DNA of 64,000 bases from Lichenostomus cassidix (GCA_008360975.2 CM039181.1:9780380-9844379), one strand, 5' to 3'. Shown: positions 48,801-60,632, counted from the stretch's first letter. Notes: generated by a model from the letters alone, not told the origin. Translations and numbers: made by a program.

Positions 48801-49025
48801 AAGGTGCTGAATGCAATCTGCTAGGACACAGCACCACAGTTCCTGATGGGCTGGAAAACAAGGCTCATTCTGAGACCTCAGAGGCCCAAGTTTGATGCCG
48901 CAATTGCCATGTGCTTTCTCACTTTCTTTGAAAAGAAGAAATTGCTATTTTTCACTAGTCTGTGCTTCTCCTTTGGAAGAATCCAGTCAGGGGTAAAAAA
49001 AAAATAAAATTTACAGGCTGAAAAG
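45841..49025. other. AT-rich single-copy DNA, no gene recognised
   Basis: No exon, RNA gene or transposon is seen. Simple A-rich runs lie at about 48606-48655 and 49007-49017. The remainder is CpG-poor. Confidence 0.6.
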
Positions 49026-49370
49026 TGAGCAGTTGAATTACAGGGGGAAGACCCAAGCAATATATTTAGTTCAACGAGGGATTAAGTGCCACAGCCACCG
49101 ATAATTAAAGAGCTAATACGTCCCCTTTGCAATAGTTTGACTTTTCCTGTGGCTGCAGGCTCGGCGCACGGGAGGTTCAGGGCAAACCTGATACTCTGCC
49201 ATTCTCCGCCAGCACGTGCCGAAATTAGTTCTCCATTTTGTGGTGGCCCTCGGAGAGCAATTCCCATTGAGAAGTGAACAAAGGCCGTGACCTCGGGGTC
49301 AGAGTGTAATGCAGGAAGCATGACCTCCCCTTTGTTCAGAACAGCACTGTTTACTCTGCCTAAGTAAAGA
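49026..49370. promoter_or_regulatory. Candidate enhancer with SOX/TCF inverted repeat
   Basis: About a dozen CpGs in roughly 300 bp contrast with CpG-poor flanks. Motifs visible are an AATTAAAGAGCTAATAC stretch with TAAT cores (about 49103-49119), an E-box CACGTG (about 49214), and a perfect inverted repeat TGAACAAAGG (49275-49284)/CCTTTGTTCA (49329-49338) whose arms each contain a SOX and TCF/LEF-type core. Between the arms, TGACCT (49288) and GGGTCA (49296) form an everted nuclear-receptor half-site pair with a two-base spacer. A further TGACCT lies at 49321. No open frame looks coding. It reads as a compact cis-regulatory module. Tissue and target gene cannot be inferred. Confidence 0.5.
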
Positions 49371-52300
49371 TCACCAATACATTAACTAAAGAGGATTAAA
49401 AAGGTCATATCCCTAGGGATGGAGCTCACGCAAGTGGCAACTCTCTTCAGTCACTAAATCATTGGACTTCCCCACCTACCTCCCCTTCAAAAAAGAGACA
49501 CCTTAAGCTGTCATGGCTCAATGGCACAATATTTTCAGAGCAAAAGTCTGTACTAATTCACGTCTCAAAACCAGGTTAACTTCTGCAGAGCTAGCCAGCT
49601 GCTTTGAAGTTATTTTTAAAGTTATCGAAATATTTTAAGTGAAAAATTACCACCTCAATGCATTTTTTAAAATTTTGTATCTCCTTTTGAAAAAATCTGA
49701 GTTGATTTATAGAATTGTTTGGGTCTTAAAGTGGTTATTTAAAAGTGCAATTTTTTGTAGCTGTTATAAATGGGATTCTTATCCTGTAGTCTGTGGATGG
49801 GCAGAAAAGTTGCCTGTTGCTGCAGACAATTGCTAACTCCATGATGGTTCACTTGCAAAGAGGAGAACAAGGAAAATAAACTGAAAATATGCTGCCTATA
49901 AAATGTCATATATGCTGATTGCTAAACTTTATCAGGCTAAATAAGCACTTATTTTGGTTATTAAGATTGCTCTTAGCAAATTTTCATAATATCTTATAAC
50001 ATCATTATTAATATATATTAAGAGAAGAATCTCTTGAAACAGCTAAATTAATGCTGCATTAGTAATGTACAGCTAGCCAGCATGTTGGAGAGTCTCCTTT
50101 GCATTCTCACCTCTAATCCACTGGCCTGCTGGACCCCAACTTTTTCTTTGCACCTTGGTTTTTTCATCTCTGGTGATGTGGGTCACTGGGATGCAGATGT
50201 TACCATCAGTTAGATGGCCATGATGGGAGGAATAGAGCACGTAGAAGGGAGAGGTCCAGACTAAGATATTTTTCCTTCTTTACCCTCAGGCAGAAGCACC
50301 TCTGATTAAGCTGAACATCATACTAGAGGTTCCAGAAGAAAATAATAGGAATAAGGCCAGGCAAGGGGGGCAAGCTTTGCATCCAAAGTCTTTGTTGCAG
50401 GGAGCTCAGCACCACAGACAAACCCCACACAGCGTAAATCAGCTGGAATCAGCACGAGATCACCCATCACCAGCAGCTTTGAGAAGAGGAGCAGGAGTGG
50501 CAAACTCAAAAAAACAAGGTCCTAGAGCCCCACAAAACCAGCATGAGCCTTACAGGGGGAGGGCTGAGGGGGTGTCCTTCCATTCCCAGACACTTTGTGC
50601 AAAATAGCTATTTTTGGATCCATAACACTATGTTCACCTTTCTAGCTCCTAGCAGCACGAATTAATGCAAGAGGTGTGACACACTGGGCTCTCATCACAC
50701 CTAGCCTGCACTGTCCCTTCCTCACCCACCACTGCAGCTCCGGCTCTTGTGGTTTCTGATCTTTTCTCAGCCCAGTAGGAAGAGTCAGAAACTTACTGCC
50801 TTCAGGAAAACCAAAAAGAGAAAGTCTCCCCAGCACACACTGCCCAGGAGCTCAGCGTTCAACCCAGATGGCTCACAGCAGATCCCAACACGGCCAAGAG
50901 TAAGGAAGAAACCTCCAAACCATGTGTCTGCACCATATTGGGTGGCATTCCCACTGCAGGTGGGTCAAGGACTGGCACTTGGGATAACTCTCACCTGTGC
51001 AGCTCTGTGCCTGGAACAATCAAACCCATAACACACTTTCCTGTGACTGCTGCTCCCTGAAATCCGATATGACAGCACTGGGCTTTTTATTATATACCTG
51101 AAATCTAGGAAAGAAAGCAGAGTCAGAAAGTCTTGACAACAGCTTTAGAAAAGGCTGTGTCCAGGAAAAAGCAAGAATGTACAGCAGGTATTTTTAATAA
51201 ATGACCTGGAATACAGTGCAATATTGCCACCTTGTATGTTTATCAGGTCTTCCTATCGATTTCAATGGAAACACTGCTTTTTGGCACAAAAGATTATGCA
51301 GGCATAGTATATCCATCGGGAAAAAAGGGTAACAAAATCTCTAGACACAGAAGGAGCAGGTGGGCAAGAGCAATGTGAGTACTGAGCAAAGCTTTGTATC
51401 AGGCTGAGGCAAAAAGGTACCTTTTCCAAAAAGCACTGGACTGAAACAACCAGAACAAAGAATATACTTAGACATTAAGATTTTAAAATGGAGATTGGGA
51501 GCATAAGGACAGAACCAGTGACATAAGGACAATTTATTGACATACATTAGAAGCAGGAAGACTGCACAACAATTGTCTGGCAAGTCTGAAATAGTGCAGG
51601 GAAACAAAGGGACTGAAGAAAAAGAACGAAAAAACACCACAAAAAAGATAATGGCTGATTATGACCTTGAGCTATTTAGTCATGCAAAAGAGGAACCTTG
51701 CCTTTTCTCACCATGTATGACCATATTAACATTTCTTGTTAGTGGGGTTCCTGATCTGGGGTATTCATAAAAAATAAAAAATACCCACTACTTCATCCAG
51801 TGGAAATTCCTAGTCTTTCCTTTTTTAGTTCTCTTTCACCTTCACACCAGACAACAGCATTCTCCCTCCAAGACTGGAAGCAAAAACAACACTCTGGAAA
51901 GTTAGGGAATGAGATGTCCCTTCTCTTGAACAGGAAAACAAAGGAAACATGACTCTGTGACACAAAATTCTTGCTTTGTCCATTTTTTGGGAGGATGGAG
52001 CAATCTTGATCCTACCTTATATTCTAAGATATGCCTCTCTATGTCCCGATGCCCAGAAATCCAGACAGACCAAAAGGTACTTTTTCGGTTAAAAAGAAGT
52101 TATCAGGGTTAATACAGATGGAAAAATCGATGATATTCAAGTCACGAAGTTGTCCCCTCTAGTCCTTTCAAACAGCAAATCCCATTAATCAATTCTTTTT
52201 CAAGTAAAGGGTGAACGAACAGCAGATAGCAAAACAGAAAGTGCTGAAATAAAGGGATAAATTAAAGGCAAGCCACTCCGAGGACACACACAGCCTTTCG

Positions 52301-54940
52301 GAAACAGCCCAAGGTTGGAGGCAGGGCTTCCAACAAAAATCTACACTCTTCTTTCAGGAATAAAAGGGTAGCAGTCCTCAAAAATAGCCACAAATGACGA
52401 TCCAGATTACATGCCAATGAATTCTGTGATTTAGTAAACTGTCTGGAAGGCTACTTTAAAAGATTATAACTTTAATGCCTGAGCAGGGATTACATAATGG
52501 ACAGAAAAACAACACTGGTAACATAATGAAAAATATGTATTTTTTAACTTTGAGTGCATCCACAGAATACGTTATTATTTATTTGACCTTCCAAAATGGC
52601 TTTGAAAACGTGATTCATGAAGACCATAAAGAAAACACAATAGTCACGACTGGAAGTTGGAGTCGTGAGTAAAAACGAGCTAAGCAGCCAAAAGTAAAAT
52701 ATACGAATGAAAAGACACTTGGACAAGAGAAGTGCTAAAAGCTGTTGCATGCAGAGGCCATGCTGGTCTCAGCTTGTGACTTTAGTTCATGTCTAGAAAG
52801 ATCGGCTATAAAATAAGAGTGGCAAAAATGACATGCAAGGGGAGAGTACTGGGGTTACTGAAGGGTAAGCTGAGTGAATGAGAAACAGGATAAATATTAT
52901 CTTTTATAATTGCTAAGGAGATTATATTGCAACGTTCTCAAAGGGAAGAGACCTGGATGCCACCACAACAAGTCTATGGAAACTTTCAGGGATCTGCAGC
53001 AATGTCAGAGAAGCCAAACAAGAAAACAGAATCCTGTATTGAAAACATTATCCTTCAAATCCCCCCCGCCAGGGAAACAGCGTCCTGGAGAATGCTAATG
53101 AGCTGTACCTCATTAAAGCTCCAGAAGTAACAAGAGTGCAAGGGCAGGTGTCTAAAACAACGTGACTTATAAAAGACTGCCATATATGAAGACATAAAGT
53201 GATCACACTATTTATGTTAGTGAGCCCATGAGCAACAGGGCACACAACAGAGATGCATAGTTGAAGGTCAGGATCTGTAGCCCAACTTTCTCATCTGCTT
53301 CCAGTCTTGAAAGGGAAATATTTCAGCTAAATTAAACAAGAAATTAATTCAAACTGTAGGAATGTATTATTTTTCAATGTGCTGCCTGAGTATGTGAAAA
53401 TCAATGCCTCGTTAAGGGACATCAGTGGGAACTGGAAAGAACACGATTCTATCCACAGCCTACAAAAACACAGTGTTGGATGGGACTGTTTGCTGCAAGA
53501 CCTCAAGGACCTTTGTGCAAAGCTAAGGGACCCACCTGCCCCATTTTTGGACAAGGACAGGGTATTCCAAAAGCATCTGATGTTGGCCATCTTCACCCTC
53601 CATCTCTTACCAATCAATCCTTTGTAAAAAATATCAGGGCAGAATTAATTAGGGCATTAATTAGACTTGGTCTGCTCCAAAGCAGTAAATATAAAGTAGA
53701 AATACTTTTGTTTTCTATGGCCAAAAGGAATGGCAAAAAAATAGTCAAGTTCACTTTAACTAAGGTGAAATGCCTCATCCTCTAGGTTAGCTATGGTGCC
53801 TGACACAATGCTGTCAATGCATCCTCAAACATCACAAAAACACTTAAAAACATGTGTGTTTACTTTGCCACCTGCTCTCCCCCCTGCCACCACAAGTAAT
53901 TAGCAAAAAACCTAAATTATAAGACATTGTTTTACTGTATAAATACATATCCTTTTTTTACCTTACTATCTTTTTTCCCACTCACACATCATTATTTGCA
54001 AAACCCATTTAATAATTATAAGAGAGTCCAAGTTGTGCGTCAGATGCTGGGATATTGCCACTCATATGGTGGTTTGCTACACTCAGCCTTTGGTCTTGTG
54101 GCTAACAATTCACCCAAGCTGTGAGCATACCTCACCACAACCCACACACGGCTGCTCTTCAAAGGAAGACAAGGATACATAATTAAGAGATGATGAGCTC
54201 AAATATAAGACATGAGGTGTGGGAACAGATTCTGTAACCACACCGGTGAGTGGTTTTACTACTGAAGTTTCTTCAGCTCTGTCTTCACTCACAGTATCAG
54301 TACAACTCACACGTTTTCAAACTACATTTGCAGCAGCAGAGGGGAAAAAAGGAATGCTAAAACCATGCCACTGCACAAAAGTAGTTGTAACGTCAATTGG
54401 ACAGAACGAGAGCTGTGTATCAGCGTTGTTGACAAACTGCCCTTGTAACAAGTAAGGCCTATGTCTTTAAAAAAAACCAAACCAACGTAGTTTTACTAAA
54501 AGTACTGTCAAAATTTCATCCCACAAGAATTGTAACCTGAAAATTTTCTCAGTCTTCTTTTAAGACTTTATGATGCTGTAATTGTGGCCATAATACACAA
54601 AACTCTGGACAGAAGTATGTGCCAGCTCAGGGGCTAAAGACACAGCGCACGGCGTGGAAATGAAAATTCAGATGTGGTACAGATCCACTCCAGCATGTAC
54701 AGGATCAGCCCCTCACTGGCTATTCAGAAGAAACAAAACATCAAACCACTTTTCTTATTACTCTGCAGAGCTGAAACTAGTTTTTGTTGTTCTTGTCATG
54801 ACTGATTAGGGAAAGAGTTGAGAAGTCTGGAGCAAAACAAGATGTGAATAAAGCTACCAAACTCAAGTGAGGACCACTGACCAGACGTAAGAAGCAGACA
54901 TAAGAAACAGCAGGATTACATGCTCACTTGTTTCCTGATT
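49371..54940. other. AT-rich single-copy DNA, no gene recognised
   Basis: Nothing supportable beyond ordinary unique sequence. Slightly GC-richer blocks at 50.37-51.03 kb and 53.4-53.6 kb have open frames but no recognisable domain or clustered CpGs. TCGATTTCAATGGAAAC near 51256 may be another trace of the ancient repeat seen at 31.7 kb. Confidence 0.6.
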
Positions 54941-54941
54941 T

Positions 54942-54960
54942 AAAAAAAAAAAAAAAAAAA
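54942..54960. repeat. Poly(A) tract, 19 bases
   Basis: Nineteen consecutive A. I see no retroposed gene or SINE body upstream and no clear target-site duplication. Confidence 0.95.
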
Positions 54961-55225
54961 GCAAGAAGAATAATTCAGTTTTACCTAAAAGAAGTCTTCG
55001 TTTAGTCCCGATGCAGGACCACATTTCCACAAGCCTTCTTTTCAGGGCCAGAGCCTCCCAGTGGCAGCCACACCCTCCTCTTCCTCATTTTTTTCCACTG
55101 ACCATTAAACACTTTCCAAGCCAGGCCCTGAAAAAAAACCCAAAACAAACCCCACATTTTTAGTGGACACCAGATACTATAGTGCTGATTTAATTAGGCA
55201 GATTAGAAACAAATAAATATATTTG

Positions 55226-55256
55226 CACACACACACACATACACATACACACACAC
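55226..55256. repeat. (CA)n microsatellite, interrupted
   Basis: A 31-bp CA dinucleotide tract interrupted by two CAT steps. Confidence 0.97.
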
Positions 55257-55580
55257 GTATTTGTATTTTCTGTTTAATTTCAAACAAATTTGGTAGGCCT
55301 GATTTGAATCTTTATTCAAACCACATGAAAAAAATAATGAAAAGGTGTTCTATGCTGACAGCAGAATTAAGCCCTCTGGCTATCCCTTTTAAGAGTTTTA
55401 TATGACATGTCCATTGGTACTGGAAAAATTCACAGAACAGGGACTTTCCAGAGAATTTTCAGATAAACCTATATGTTTAGTAGCAGTACAGATGCCAGCA
55501 CAAGACAAGCTGAGAGAGCCATCCCAGAACTTAGCTCTTCAGGGATTCTATGGATTTGACACTCAGGCAGATCTATGACT

Positions 55581-55586
<6 letters not shown>

Positions 55587-55610
<24 letters not shown>
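55587..55610. repeat. Poly(A) tract, 24 bases
   Basis: Twenty-four consecutive A, the longest homopolymer in the window. No retroposon body is recognised next to it. Confidence 0.97.
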
Positions 55611-55612
<2 letters not shown>

Positions 55613-58473
55613 TAAGACTTTCCTGGCTCATGTATCACTCAAACTTTCACAGATAATAATGATGCTGCATAGCAAGTGTCACACAACGTGTCCTTACTCT
55701 TATTATGTTTCATACAATTTCTTTTATCCATAATTCGGCAGTACACAGAACTATCTGGAAATTGATTGTTGCTATAAACGGTTTTGCATATTGTGTCATC
55801 TGCTGGCTTTAATTCATTATTTAAATGACACTGTAATTATACTACATTTCATATTCTATTTAACCAGACAATAATCAATATGAATACAAAGAGAGAAAGC
55901 AAACTTCTCCCAATCTCAAAAAACACCTACTTATTTTCAAATAACCACTTCCAGCATTCAACAACATAAAAATACAACATTTAGGGTTCAGCAACTTAAA
56001 CTCTTTTTTTTTTTTTTGCGAATAACTGCACAAAGATATTTTTGTTTAGCTATCACTAGGACTATGAAATTATTATTAAAATAAGTGGCTTGTTTATTTA
56101 AACTTAGCACTAAATTTATAACCGGGATCCTCAGATCCATGCTATTATGCTTGCTGAAAGAAAAAATTAGTATTAAAATAAGAACAGAGGTTACGCTGAG
56201 ATGTGTGTTAGGGGATGACAACATACACTACAGGTAATATATTAAATAACGCCAAATCCAAAGTGATTTTGGAAGACCAGTATCTTCTGCGTATTTATTC
56301 ATGAACAATTGTACACCCACTGAAAAACACTGTTAGCAAGGATACACTTCACTACTAGTTGAGCTGTTTGCAGTTCCATGCAGTCCTGCATCCTAACAGG
56401 TTTCCAATAAACAATTCTGAATTCTCAAAGCCTGCATAATGCTGTATTTGCACACAGAGTAAAATATATAGAATAGACTTGCAGAGTATATCAATACTAA
56501 AATCTTTTAGACTTTGTTATTCCCACAGAAATATTTTTTCTCTAAACTGCAGAATATTAGATAAGACTGCCATTTATACCGGAGTGCTCCAGTACACCAC
56601 TGACTTTTAAATCCAAATACACAGTAAGGGAAAATGCTAGCACATTAGTATTTTACTGGCCCACAAAGATTCACCCTTCCAAGCCCTCCCGTACGATATT
56701 CCACATCAGAAAAGCACACTTACTCCATATTGTCTGCATTCCTATTTACAGAGATGCTCTGCAATAAAGGGAGCGAACAGAAATCCAAGGGTTAACAGAA
56801 GAAACAAAACAAAACAAAATATCCCAAACCAAAACAGCAAACCCCAGCACCAAAATGCCCAGCCATGCCGCAGTCCTTGGAAGAAAAGGTAAATGTGCAG
56901 CAGACAACAGCCTAACAAAAAGCAAACAGAATTTAGTGCCGCTATTGCCTGGATACCAGCTTGGGATTTAGGCAGCCTTGGATTACAAGGACTGTTCTCC
57001 TGAAAATCCAGCCCACAGTTCCTGCACTGTTTTCTACCAATACCACATCCAAACTGTGACTAAACACCTCATTATGCTTCTCTGGCACTGTCTGAAGCAC
57101 ACATATTGTACAATTTTCTGGGGCACCTAAAAGCAGAGGGAAAAAAGCGGCTGGATTTTACCAACTGGTAATGAAATGATGAACAAGTTCCCTGCAAAAG
57201 CTTGCATGATCAGTACATTTTTTTCCTCACCCCTCGCTTTTTGTCCTGTGTAGGCAACAGGTGACAAAATACAGCCCCAATCTTCCGCTTTAAAACTACG
57301 AAAATGCATGTAGACTACAAGACAGCTGCACTGTAATATAGACTTTTTTTATAAATTAAAATTGAATGAAGAGACTTAGCCGGGCCTCTACATTGGCTTC
57401 AGAAAGGAAATGCTTTTCTTAATATTTATTTGTAGAGGTTTCACTTAAAGAAAATATAGTCCTCACAGTTACAAACAATAACTAGTGACTTGAGGTAACA
57501 ATCTGGTATTGACAGATGTTAAAACAGAAAATCCAAACTGCATTTTCAAAGGAACTGCATGCCTCAAATATTTCACTACAATCTCTTCTTCCTGTAATTT
57601 GCTAATTAATCTTAAATATGTAGATGAATTATAAGCCAGCAACCTCCAATTTTCTTAGCTCTTACTCCGGACAAACATTATATTCTGATTTATAAACATC
57701 TAAAATATTTAATTTACTGTTCATGGCATTTAAACAGTTAATCTAATTTATGGGAAGTAAGGATTCCACATTAAAGAGTCCTTCTACTTTCTCCTTGAAG
57801 CTTCACCACTTCAAAAGCCTTTTCCCCATCCCTTACTATTTAGGAATAGTCTCCCTTTGTGCACTGGACATACTCTGTTCAGGAGGCTGTGGCAGTGACA
57901 TGATGCCTTTGCCAGTCCCCGTACTGCTCATTAAATAATTTTACTCCCATATGTACACACGCAGCTGGTCAAGGGATGACTTTGCTGCATCAAGCTACAT
58001 CTACACTGCCACACTAAGCCTCGAAATAAAAAACCACAGGATAACAAAAATGATCAGCTCCCATCACTGTACACTTCCTGAGTCGCCGATTGCTCACGCT
58101 ACATTTGCAAAGCTGTGCTGTAGCAATACACTTGTGTCTCTTTTAGCAAAAAATCCACCTCAATAGGCTAAAAAGGTTTCAGTTCTGTTAATACCCACGT
58201 GGCAGTCCGCAATTAAATAGAATCTTTCTTTAAAAACAGGATTCCCTGAAATATTTTACATGCTTACAAACAGTTTTCTATTTCAGAAAGCTTTGCAATT
58301 TCTTCCCCTTACAAAAATTCAGCTGTGCAGCACCAGCGAAGAGCTCCGGGTACAGCAGATGGTTAAAATTCTGCATCATTTTTAAGAGCCTAAGAGAAAG
58401 CACTGCCTTTTTTCGGGGGAGGGCGGGGGTGGAGGAGAGGAGAGAAAAAAGCTGAGAACAGCAATTTGCAGCC

Positions 58474-58686
58474 TTTTTTTTTTTTTTTTCCTTGACAGCA
58501 GCAAGCCCCGCCTCAGTCTGGCCCTTCCTCCAACCTCTGCTAACCTAAAAACCAGCGCCAGCCTGGCAGCGGGCCAGGGATTCAAAAGTAAACATTATCC
58601 TCCTGCCATTTTTCAGCGCTGTTTATCATATCCTGATCCCCCTTTTTTTTTTTTATTATCCCCCTCCCCCCGCCACCCCCCCCCCC
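58474..58686. repeat. Poly(T) and poly(C) runs bordering CpG island 2
   Basis: A 16-base T run (58474-58489), a 12-base T run (58643-58654) and C-rich runs at 58660-58686 bracket moderately GC-rich DNA at the left shoulder of the island. On the minus strand these give the Gly- and Lys-rich ORF ends seen here. Confidence 0.85.
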
Positions 58687-59250
58687 GCCATCGCTGCAGT
58701 CCCCATCTCTGCCCCCGCTCTGCTTCGCTCCGCGGCGACATCCAGCGCAGGGAGCTCCGCTCGGCTCCGCTCGGCTCCGCGGCAAACGCGCAGGGCGCTC
58801 CGAGCAGGGCTGCGCGCAGCTTCCGCGCCCAGCGCACCTTTCCGCCGCTGTCCCGCGGGATGCGCTGCCACGGCCCGCAGCACTCGCTCCCCGCACAATG
58901 CACTCGCCTCTCCCAGCGCCGCAGCTGCGGGCACCAACGCGGCTTTTGCCTCGCCGGCTTTCCCGTGTTCTGATTTAATTGTGCGGGGAGTGCTTACAGA
59001 CCAGAGCGGCCGGCAGGGAGGGCGCCGCTCGGCGCTGCACCTGACTCTTTGTTATCCCGCACCGCTCATCCCCGGCCCCGGTCCCTTCCGCTCCGCGCTT
59101 CCTCCTCCCACCTTGGGCTGCTCCTCGTTGATCAAGGCTCTGGAAAAAACCAACCCGACTAATGGAAGAAGCTGCCCGTCAGTGGTTTTTACCTAGTCGT
59201 GCACTGCATGGAGCGGATAGCGGGCATAGCGGCAGGAGGAGGAAGGGAGA
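58687..59250. promoter_or_regulatory. CpG island 2, left part (putative promoter)
   Basis: Dense CpGs throughout, especially 58720-59100, with a 10-bp tandem CTCCGCTCGG at 58755-58780. Both strands are open in several frames with Arg/Ala/Gly-rich translations, so none is taken as coding. The minus strand between about 58.98 and 58.57 kb has the texture of a GC-rich 5' leader passing into A-rich sequence, but no recognisable N-terminus. Direction is unresolved. Confidence 0.82.
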
Positions 59251-59254
59251 CTTT

Positions 59255-59275
59255 AAAAAAAAAAAAAAAAAAAAA
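59255..59275. repeat. Poly(A) tract, 21 bases
   Basis: Twenty-one A inside the CpG island, followed by GGTGGGTGGGTGG. Its AT character splits the island into two parts. Confidence 0.96.
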
Positions 59276-59289
59276 GGTGGGTGGGTGGA

Positions 59290-59960
59290 GTAAAACTAAA
59301 TAAAAAATAAATGCACGAGGAGAGCGGGATGGTGCGGCCGGAGCCCGGCGGAGGGGAGGAGGGCCGGGCCGGGCGGACACGGCCATGCTGCCATGTTGTG
59401 CGCGGGGTCAGCGCGGGGCACTGCGCAGCGCTGCATCTGCGGGCTGCTTGGCTCACTGCCCTGTTCAGTCCACCCCCCTCCCCGCACACGCACATTCCTG
59501 CCCGGCGGAGAGCTGCATCTGGGGGTTATTTGTATTATTTCCCGTTAAACCCACCCCCTCCTGCCAGGGAGCGCTTCGCCCTCACCCCCCGCTTTCCCTC
59601 TCCGGGCACAGCGCAGGGACACAGCGCGGCTCAGCCGCACGGTCATGTGCCATCGCCCGGCGAACAAAAGCCCTTCCCTCGTTATTTATTTATGGCTGTG
59701 GGGCGTGTTCCCGGTGAGGAGGAGCCTTTGTGCGCGCAGGTTTCACACCCACCGGGGCGCAGCGGCCGCGGCTGGTCCAGAGGCGCCGCGGGACAGCCCG
59801 CGGGCTCATTAATAATTGATCGCCATCTCCATATTGAAATTGCGGAGCAGCGCATGATTAATTAAGGAGGAAAAAAGAAAGGGGCGAACGAGGGAGGCCC
59901 GGCCGCGTTAACCCCTTCGCGCCCGCCGCCCGGGAACTCGCCGGGAATATTAATTAATTC
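59290..59960. promoter_or_regulatory. CpG island 2, central part (putative promoter)
   Basis: Dense CpGs from about 59320 to 59945 with a GCGGCCGC site (59762-59769). A YY1-like AACATGGCAGC reads on the minus strand near 59388-59398. A donor-like CCCG|GTGAGG (GT at 59714-59715) is on plus. Three TAAT-rich homeodomain-type motifs lie at 59809-59820, 59855-59864 and 59949-59959. A CpG island combined with homeobox-type sites is common at developmental regulator promoters. The longest ORF here (59311-59865, plus) has no recognisable domain. Confidence 0.82.
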
Positions 59961-60360
59961 TGCTGTTTGCGCGTCGTTCGGCGGCCACGGGAGGCCTCTG
60001 GCACAGGCTCTGCAAGGCGCTCTAATGAACAGAATTTGCTGCAATCCGCTCGTCGTTAGCTTTTCATTTGGAAAAGAACCCAAAAACCAATTTGTAAATC
60101 TTACCGTGATTGTAAATTAATGCATTCTCATGCAGTGAGGTTAAAAGAGTATTTACAAAGTTATTTATATAAAGAGATATCGCAATTAAAATCCTGTGCA
60201 ACGTGTAATTTAAACTCATCCGACTGCTCCAAATCATGAAAATACTTCCCATTGCAATGCTGTGATTAAGGCGCACGCGGAATCGCAGATCCCTACACAG
60301 AAAGGGGAGTAATGAACACTCTGTACAGCAATCAAAATATCGATCAGCCATCCATCAGAG
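59961..60360. promoter_or_regulatory. AT-rich, CpG-retaining core of island 2; possible minus-strand exon end
   Basis: Sequence is largely AT-rich yet keeps CpGs (CTTACCGTG, GATATCGCAA, CAACGTG, ATCCGAC, GGCGCACGCGG, AATATCGATC). That combination is typical of hypomethylated, strongly conserved promoter-proximal DNA. On the minus strand ATCACG|GTAAGA (intron GT at 60104-60103) is a very good 5' splice site, so a first exon entering from the GC-rich DNA at about 60.4-60.6 kb could end at 60105. The minus frame across it is open (60064-60351), but the protein matches nothing I know. Confidence 0.45.
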
Positions 60361-60631
60361 CGCTCCGGCGAGGGCGGCCGTGTCTCCCCGAGGTCACTCG
60401 CTCCGCTGTCCCAGGGCTGCCGGAGCACTGCGGGGGCGCTCGCTGGGAACGAAGCTGTGAGCGCTCGGCGGGAACGCGCCCGGCGGGAACGCGCCCGGCA
60501 CCGAGGGGCCTGCAACGGGGCGGGAGCGCGCGGGGCCGGGGCGCGCTCGCTCACGCATGCACGCGCTTCGGGGGCGCGCACAAAGACACGCACGCGCGCG
60601 GCGGGCCGGACCCGCACCCCGACCCGGCAAA
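60361..60631. promoter_or_regulatory. CpG island 2, right part
   Basis: Extremely GC- and CpG-rich DNA. It contains a 15-bp exact tandem duplication CGGCGGGAACGCGCC at 60466-60480 and 60481-60495, each copy carrying an E2F-like GGCGGGAA. Alternating CG/CA stretches occur at about 60550-60605 (CACGCATGCACGCGC, CACGCACGCGCGCGG). No coding frame is recognised. Confidence 0.8.
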
Positions 60632-60632
60632 C

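Larger units (their letters stand above)
54961..58370. other. AT-rich single-copy DNA with simple repeats
   Basis: Contains a CA repeat (55226-55256), a 24-base A run (55587-55610), a T run near 56006-56018 and an AAAAC run near 56798-56820. No exon or transposon is recognised. Confidence 0.6.

Noticed and set aside
55587..55610. Poly(A) runs (also 54942-54960 and 59255-59275) as tails of processed pseudogenes or SINEs
   Set aside because: No retroposed body, target-site duplication or poly(A) signal in the right place could be seen upstream.
59311..59865. 184-codon plus ORF in island 2
   Set aside because: Composition-driven ORF in CpG-island DNA with no recognisable motif. Competing minus-strand frames are open too.
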